Assembly: GCA_002470695.1 (NCBI GenBank)
Contig: DKNM01000009.1
Coordinates: 17,603-27,093 of the forward strand
DNA from: Candidatus Neomicrothrix sp. UBA7388
GTDB taxonomy: Bacteria > Actinomycetota > Acidimicrobiia > Acidimicrobiales > Poriferisodalaceae
Direction: 5' to 3'
DNA length: 9,491 nucleotides
Shown: positions 7,314-9,491 of the stretch, one piece after another
Layout: every line of letters starts with the position of its first letter
Numbering within the stretch: the stretch's first letter is position 1
Made by a program: the position numbers and the translations under genes
Notes under the pieces: generated by a model
What the model was told of the DNA's origin: nothing
Databases searched by the model: none
Seen by the model: the letters and a program-made list of their open reading frames with translations, nothing else

Positions 7314-8036
7314 ATGACGAAGCATAATAACGCACTCGATGAAAGAACGAATTGGTACAACCGCGCTGCTTATCGGATTCTTAAGTATCTGTTGTGGGGT
7401 GTTTTCAGGTTGTGGAATCGGATCAGTGTGGAAGGGGCTGACAATATCCCGGATGGTGCATGTATCTGGGCGCCAAACCATCGGAGCTACATCGATACGC
7501 CACTGCAAGCCGCGATTCCGAGACGATTGCGGTTTATGGGCAAGGATTCGATGTGGAAAAATTCCTTTTTCGGCTGGCTTTTCACCACCATTGGATGTTT
7601 TCCTGTGACCAGAGGCAGCGTCGATCGAGCAGCTTTAACTATCGCACTTGGTGTTCTTGAGAGCGGTAGCGACCCAGTAGTTGCTTTCCCAGAGGGAGAA
7701 CGCAAAGATGGCCCTCGCATTTTCCCGTTGTTTGACGGAGCAGCTTATCTGGCTGCCAAAGCGCAGGTGCCGATAGTTCCTGTTGGAATCGGTGGTAGTG
7801 CTTCGGCCATGCCTCGTGGCGCTAAGTTCCTATTCCCTAAACGTATACACATCGTGATTGGGGAACCACTTGAACCTCCAGAGTTAAACGAAAAGGGCCG
7901 GCTCTCTCGAGAAGCCGTTCGTTCGACAACTGAAAAGCTTCGCGAAGAGATCCAATTGCTCTTCGACAAAGCGCAACTCAAATGCGGCAACCCTAATGTT
8001 TATGAACCGGGCAGCGATCCCGAAGCCTCCGACTAG
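7314..8036 (+). CDS. plsC: 1-acylglycerol-3-phosphate acyltransferase (PlsC family)
   Basis: A 240-residue acyltransferase that would acylate lysophosphatidic acid to phosphatidic acid at the inner face of the membrane. The catalytic HX4D motif is in NHRSYID (H56, D61). Block II is around FMGKDSMWKNSFFGW (74-88) with GCFPVTRGSVDR (94-105) after it. Block III reads FPEGER (125-130), where the more usual form is FPEGTR; the conserved Glu and final Arg are kept. Block IV is VPIVPVGIGG (152-161). Residues about 17-36 are hydrophobic and amphipathic and probably attach the protein to the membrane. ATG 7314 begins directly after the aroA-cmk stop with no gap and only a weak AGAG upstream, so coupling is likely. 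cmk followed by plsC is a known bacterial order. The exact acyl acceptor is assumed from the family. Confidence 0.9.
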   Translation: MTKHNNALDERTNWYNRAAYRILKYLLWGVFRLWNRISVEGADNIPDGACIWAPNHRSYIDTPLQAAIPRRLRFMGKDSMWKNSFFGWLFTTIGCFPVTRGSVDRAALTIALGVLESGSDPVVAFPEGERKDGPRIFPLFDGAAYLAAKAQVPIVPVGIGGSASAMPRGAKFLFPKRIHIVIGEPLEPPELNEKGRLSREAVRSTTEKLREEIQLLFDKAQLKCGNPNVYEPGSDPEASD

Positions 8037-8044
8037 CGCTGCGG

Positions 8045-9079
8045 TCAAGGTGAGAGCGACTCGAGGACCTCGCTAGCGGCAATTTCTCTATCCAGAGGAG
8101 GGATCCGTAAGTCTTTAGGCACAGCGAGTGTCGCGTGAACCGCCGTCTCTAGTGCCATAAGGAGTTCGCGAAGTTCCCTCGGCGGCGGGAAGTACTCATC
8201 TTCTTGCGTAATACGAACTTCTTCGACTCCGTGTTCGGGAGCCAGTCGCTCGATGACTGCTTGAACTAGTTCTTCAGGCGCTGAGGCCCCCGCAGTAACG
8301 CCGACTGTTCCTGACAGGTCATCGGGAAGCTCTCCAGCACTGTTAATTCTGAAAACTAATCCTGAACCCGATTCCTCGGCAAGCTTCGCAAGGGCCATGG
8401 TATTTGAGGAATTCGCCGACCCTATAACGACCACAGCATCGCATTGTTGAGCGATAGACGCTAGAGCCGACTGACGGTTTGTCGTTGCAAAACATAAATC
8501 GCTGCGACCTGGCATCCAAACATCCGGGAAGCGCTCTTTGGTTGCTTCCAATACGCCTTCCCAATCACGGTGACTGAGCGTTGTCTGAGCCAGCATCGCG
8601 ATCGGCTCCTCGAATTCTGGCAACGCGGCTACTTGATCGGTGCGCTCGACCAAGCTGATGTGTTGAGGGGCGACCGCCATGGTGCCTTCCGCCTCCTCAT
8701 GTCCTTGATGGCCGACATAAACGATCCGGTAACCCTTTTGGGATCTAACCCGAACTTCGTGGTGGACTTTGGTAACTAGAGGGCACACGGCGTCGACGAC
8801 GTAGCCGCCGCGATCACGGGCCTCGGTTACGACATCCGGAGCCGACCCATGTGCTGAGAGCATCAAGGGACGGCCCTCTGGCACTTCAGAGACATCGTCG
8901 ACAAACACGACCCCTAGGTTGCGGAAGCGGTCTACCACCAGCCGGTTATGAACTATCTCGTGGTAGCAGTAAACGGGTGGTTCGAAGGCTCTCACCATCC
9001 ATGCCAGAGCTTTGATTGCCATTTCTACGCCGGCGCAAAAACCACGCGGGGAAGCTAGCAAAACTTTGTCAACGCTCAC
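8045..9079 (-). CDS. ispH: 4-hydroxy-3-methylbut-2-enyl diphosphate reductase
   Basis: A 344-residue iron-sulfur enzyme performing the last step of the MEP pathway, reducing HMBPP to IPP and DMAPP. The three cluster cysteines are present: C15 in RGFCAGV, C99 in DAVCPLVTKVH and C196 in DLCFATTNRQ. The proton-donor glutamate is expected to be E131 in GHEEAEGTM (126-134), and diphosphate-binding motifs include SAHGS (75-79), QTTLSH (165-170) and SANSSNT (221-227). Residues after about 300 form a C-terminal tail beyond the usual core. The start is GTG at 9077-9079, right before the conserved KVLLASPRGFCAG. No Shine-Dalgarno site is seen; TAGCCT 7 bases upstream suggests a leaderless message. It converges with plsC (8-base gap) and diverges from the radical SAM gene. 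Confidence 0.97.
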   Translation of the reverse strand: MSVDKVLLASPRGFCAGVEMAIKALAWMVRAFEPPVYCYHEIVHNRLVVDRFRNLGVVFVDDVSEVPEGRPLMLSAHGSAPDVVTEARDRGGYVVDAVCPLVTKVHHEVRVRSQKGYRIVYVGHQGHEEAEGTMAVAPQHISLVERTDQVAALPEFEEPIAMLAQTTLSHRDWEGVLEATKERFPDVWMPGRSDLCFATTNRQSALASIAQQCDAVVVIGSANSSNTMALAKLAEESGSGLVFRINSAGELPDDLSGTVGVTAGASAPEELVQAVIERLAPEHGVEEVRITQEDEYFPPPRELRELLMALETAVHATLAVPKDLRIPPLDREIAASEVLESLSP

Positions 9080-9086
9080 AAGATTG

Positions 9087-9092
9087 AGGCTA
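9087..9092 (-). promoter_or_regulatory. Putative -10 element for leaderless ispH
   Basis: On the minus strand TAGCCT ends 7 bases before the ispH GTG. It matches TANNNT and shares the fourth-position C with the hexamers before trpS, scpA and the radical SAM gene. No ribosome binding site is present between it and the start codon. Confidence 0.35.
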
Positions 9093-9134
9093 TCGGCTAG
9101 ACGAGTCTGGCCGAGGGTCTGAGCGTCGCTCCCG

Positions 9135-9140
9135 TATCCT
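9135..9140 (+). promoter_or_regulatory. Putative -10 element for leaderless radical SAM gene
   Basis: TATCCT ends 7 bases before ATG 9148, the same spacing seen at trpS and ispH. No Shine-Dalgarno sequence fits in the AAAGACT between them, so a leaderless transcript is the simplest reading. The whole divergent region between this gene and ispH is only 68 bases. Confidence 0.4.
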
Positions 9141-9147
9141 AAAGACT

Positions 9148-9491
9148 ATGTCGTTGCCGATCATTGTCGAGATTGCCGCGGGAAGTGCGGCAGAGAGAGC
9201 AGGCCTGTTGCTTGGGGACGAGATCGGCTCGATTGATGGTGAAACTCCAACGGATGTGATTCGGTGGCAGGTGCTGGTGGATGAGAAAGATCCCACCTTG
9301 AGCGTCGTCAGAGGTGGCTTAGAGTTAGATGTCCTTGTAGCCAAGGAAGCTGGCGAGCCCTTGGGCGCCCAAGTTGATGCGTCGATTTTCGATCGGGTAC
9401 GCACTTGTGACAACCATTGTGAATTCTGCTTTATTTACCAGCTGCCGAAAGGAATGCGTCGCAGCCTTTATTTGAAAGATGATGACTACCG
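9148..9491 (+). CDS. PDZ-radical SAM DUF512 protein (5' part)
   Basis: The frame from ATG 9148 is open to the window edge, giving 114 complete codons. Residues about 3-66 resemble a PDZ domain (GSAAERAGLLLGDEIGSIDG at 12-31). The radical SAM cluster motif follows as CDNHCEFC, with C87, C91 and C94 in CxxxCxxC spacing. It continues into IYQLPKGMRRSLYLKDDDY (96-114), a strong signature of the DUF512 family, whose members carry an N-terminal PDZ-like region, a radical SAM core and a C-terminal DUF512 domain. The substrate of this family is not known to me. Such genes often neighbour der (engA), so der may lie just outside the window. The rest of the catalytic barrel and the DUF512 domain cannot be seen. 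The gene diverges from ispH. Confidence 0.9.
   Translation, partial: MSLPIIVEIAAGSAAERAGLLLGDEIGSIDGETPTDVIRWQVLVDEKDPTLSVVRGGLELDVLVAKEAGEPLGAQVDASIFDRVRTCDNHCEFCFIYQLPKGMRRSLYLKDDDY

Noticed and set aside
9090..9413. Minus-strand 107-codon open frame over the ispH upstream region and the radical SAM gene
   Set aside because: It lies opposite the PDZ and cluster-motif codons of a well-supported gene and covers the divergent promoter region; low-complexity Ser-rich product.
1..9491. CRISPR arrays, insertion sequences, tRNA/rRNA genes, attachment sites or phage genes
   Set aside because: No direct repeat series, transposase-like frame, terminal inverted repeat or RNA gene signature was found by reading; coding density is almost complete with housekeeping genes.

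Overview
The window is a compact, ordinary-looking chromosomal segment from a bacterium that is probably an actinobacterium, perhaps of the Acidimicrobiia type. This is inferred from gene order (scpA-scpB-rluB, then cmk and plsC), from the actinobacterial flavour of the EPSP synthase motif PGSKSHTNR, and from close packing with many overlapping stop/start codons. Base composition looks roughly balanced and TTA/TTG codons are common, so this is not a high-GC Streptomyces-like genome. The lineage is an inference, not something the sequence proves.

Layout. Positions 1-852 (+): the 3' end of an unrecognised gene, then a hypothetical protein with a two-helix C-terminal membrane anchor. Positions 862-1860 (-): trpS, convergent with the preceding gene. 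Positions 1861-1972: a short divergent promoter region. Positions 1973-8036 (+): a six-gene run, scpA, scpB, rluB, tyrA, a fused aroA-cmk gene, and plsC. Neighbours overlap or abut except for a 59-base gap before tyrA. Positions 8045-9079 (-): ispH, convergent with plsC. Positions 9080-9147: a second short divergent promoter region. Positions 9148-9491 (+): the 5' part of a PDZ-radical SAM-DUF512 gene that runs off the window.

How the genes work together. scpA/scpB encode the SMC-condensin accessory subunits for chromosome segregation. rluB makes a 23S rRNA pseudouridine synthase. tyrA and the AroA half of the fusion belong to aromatic amino acid synthesis. The CMK half phosphorylates CMP/dCMP, PlsC makes phosphatidic acid, and IspH makes the isoprenoid precursors IPP/DMAPP. 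The genes form a conserved housekeeping neighbourhood rather than one pathway; from known gene order, der (engA) is a likely next gene beyond the right edge.

No novel defence, mobile, CRISPR or biosynthetic system is visible. The most interesting signals are a shared TANCNT hexamer 6-7 bases before the start codon of all four genes that head transcription units (suggesting leaderless mRNAs), the AroA-CMK fusion, a possible RNA fold over the tyrA ribosome binding site, and the inverted ispH.
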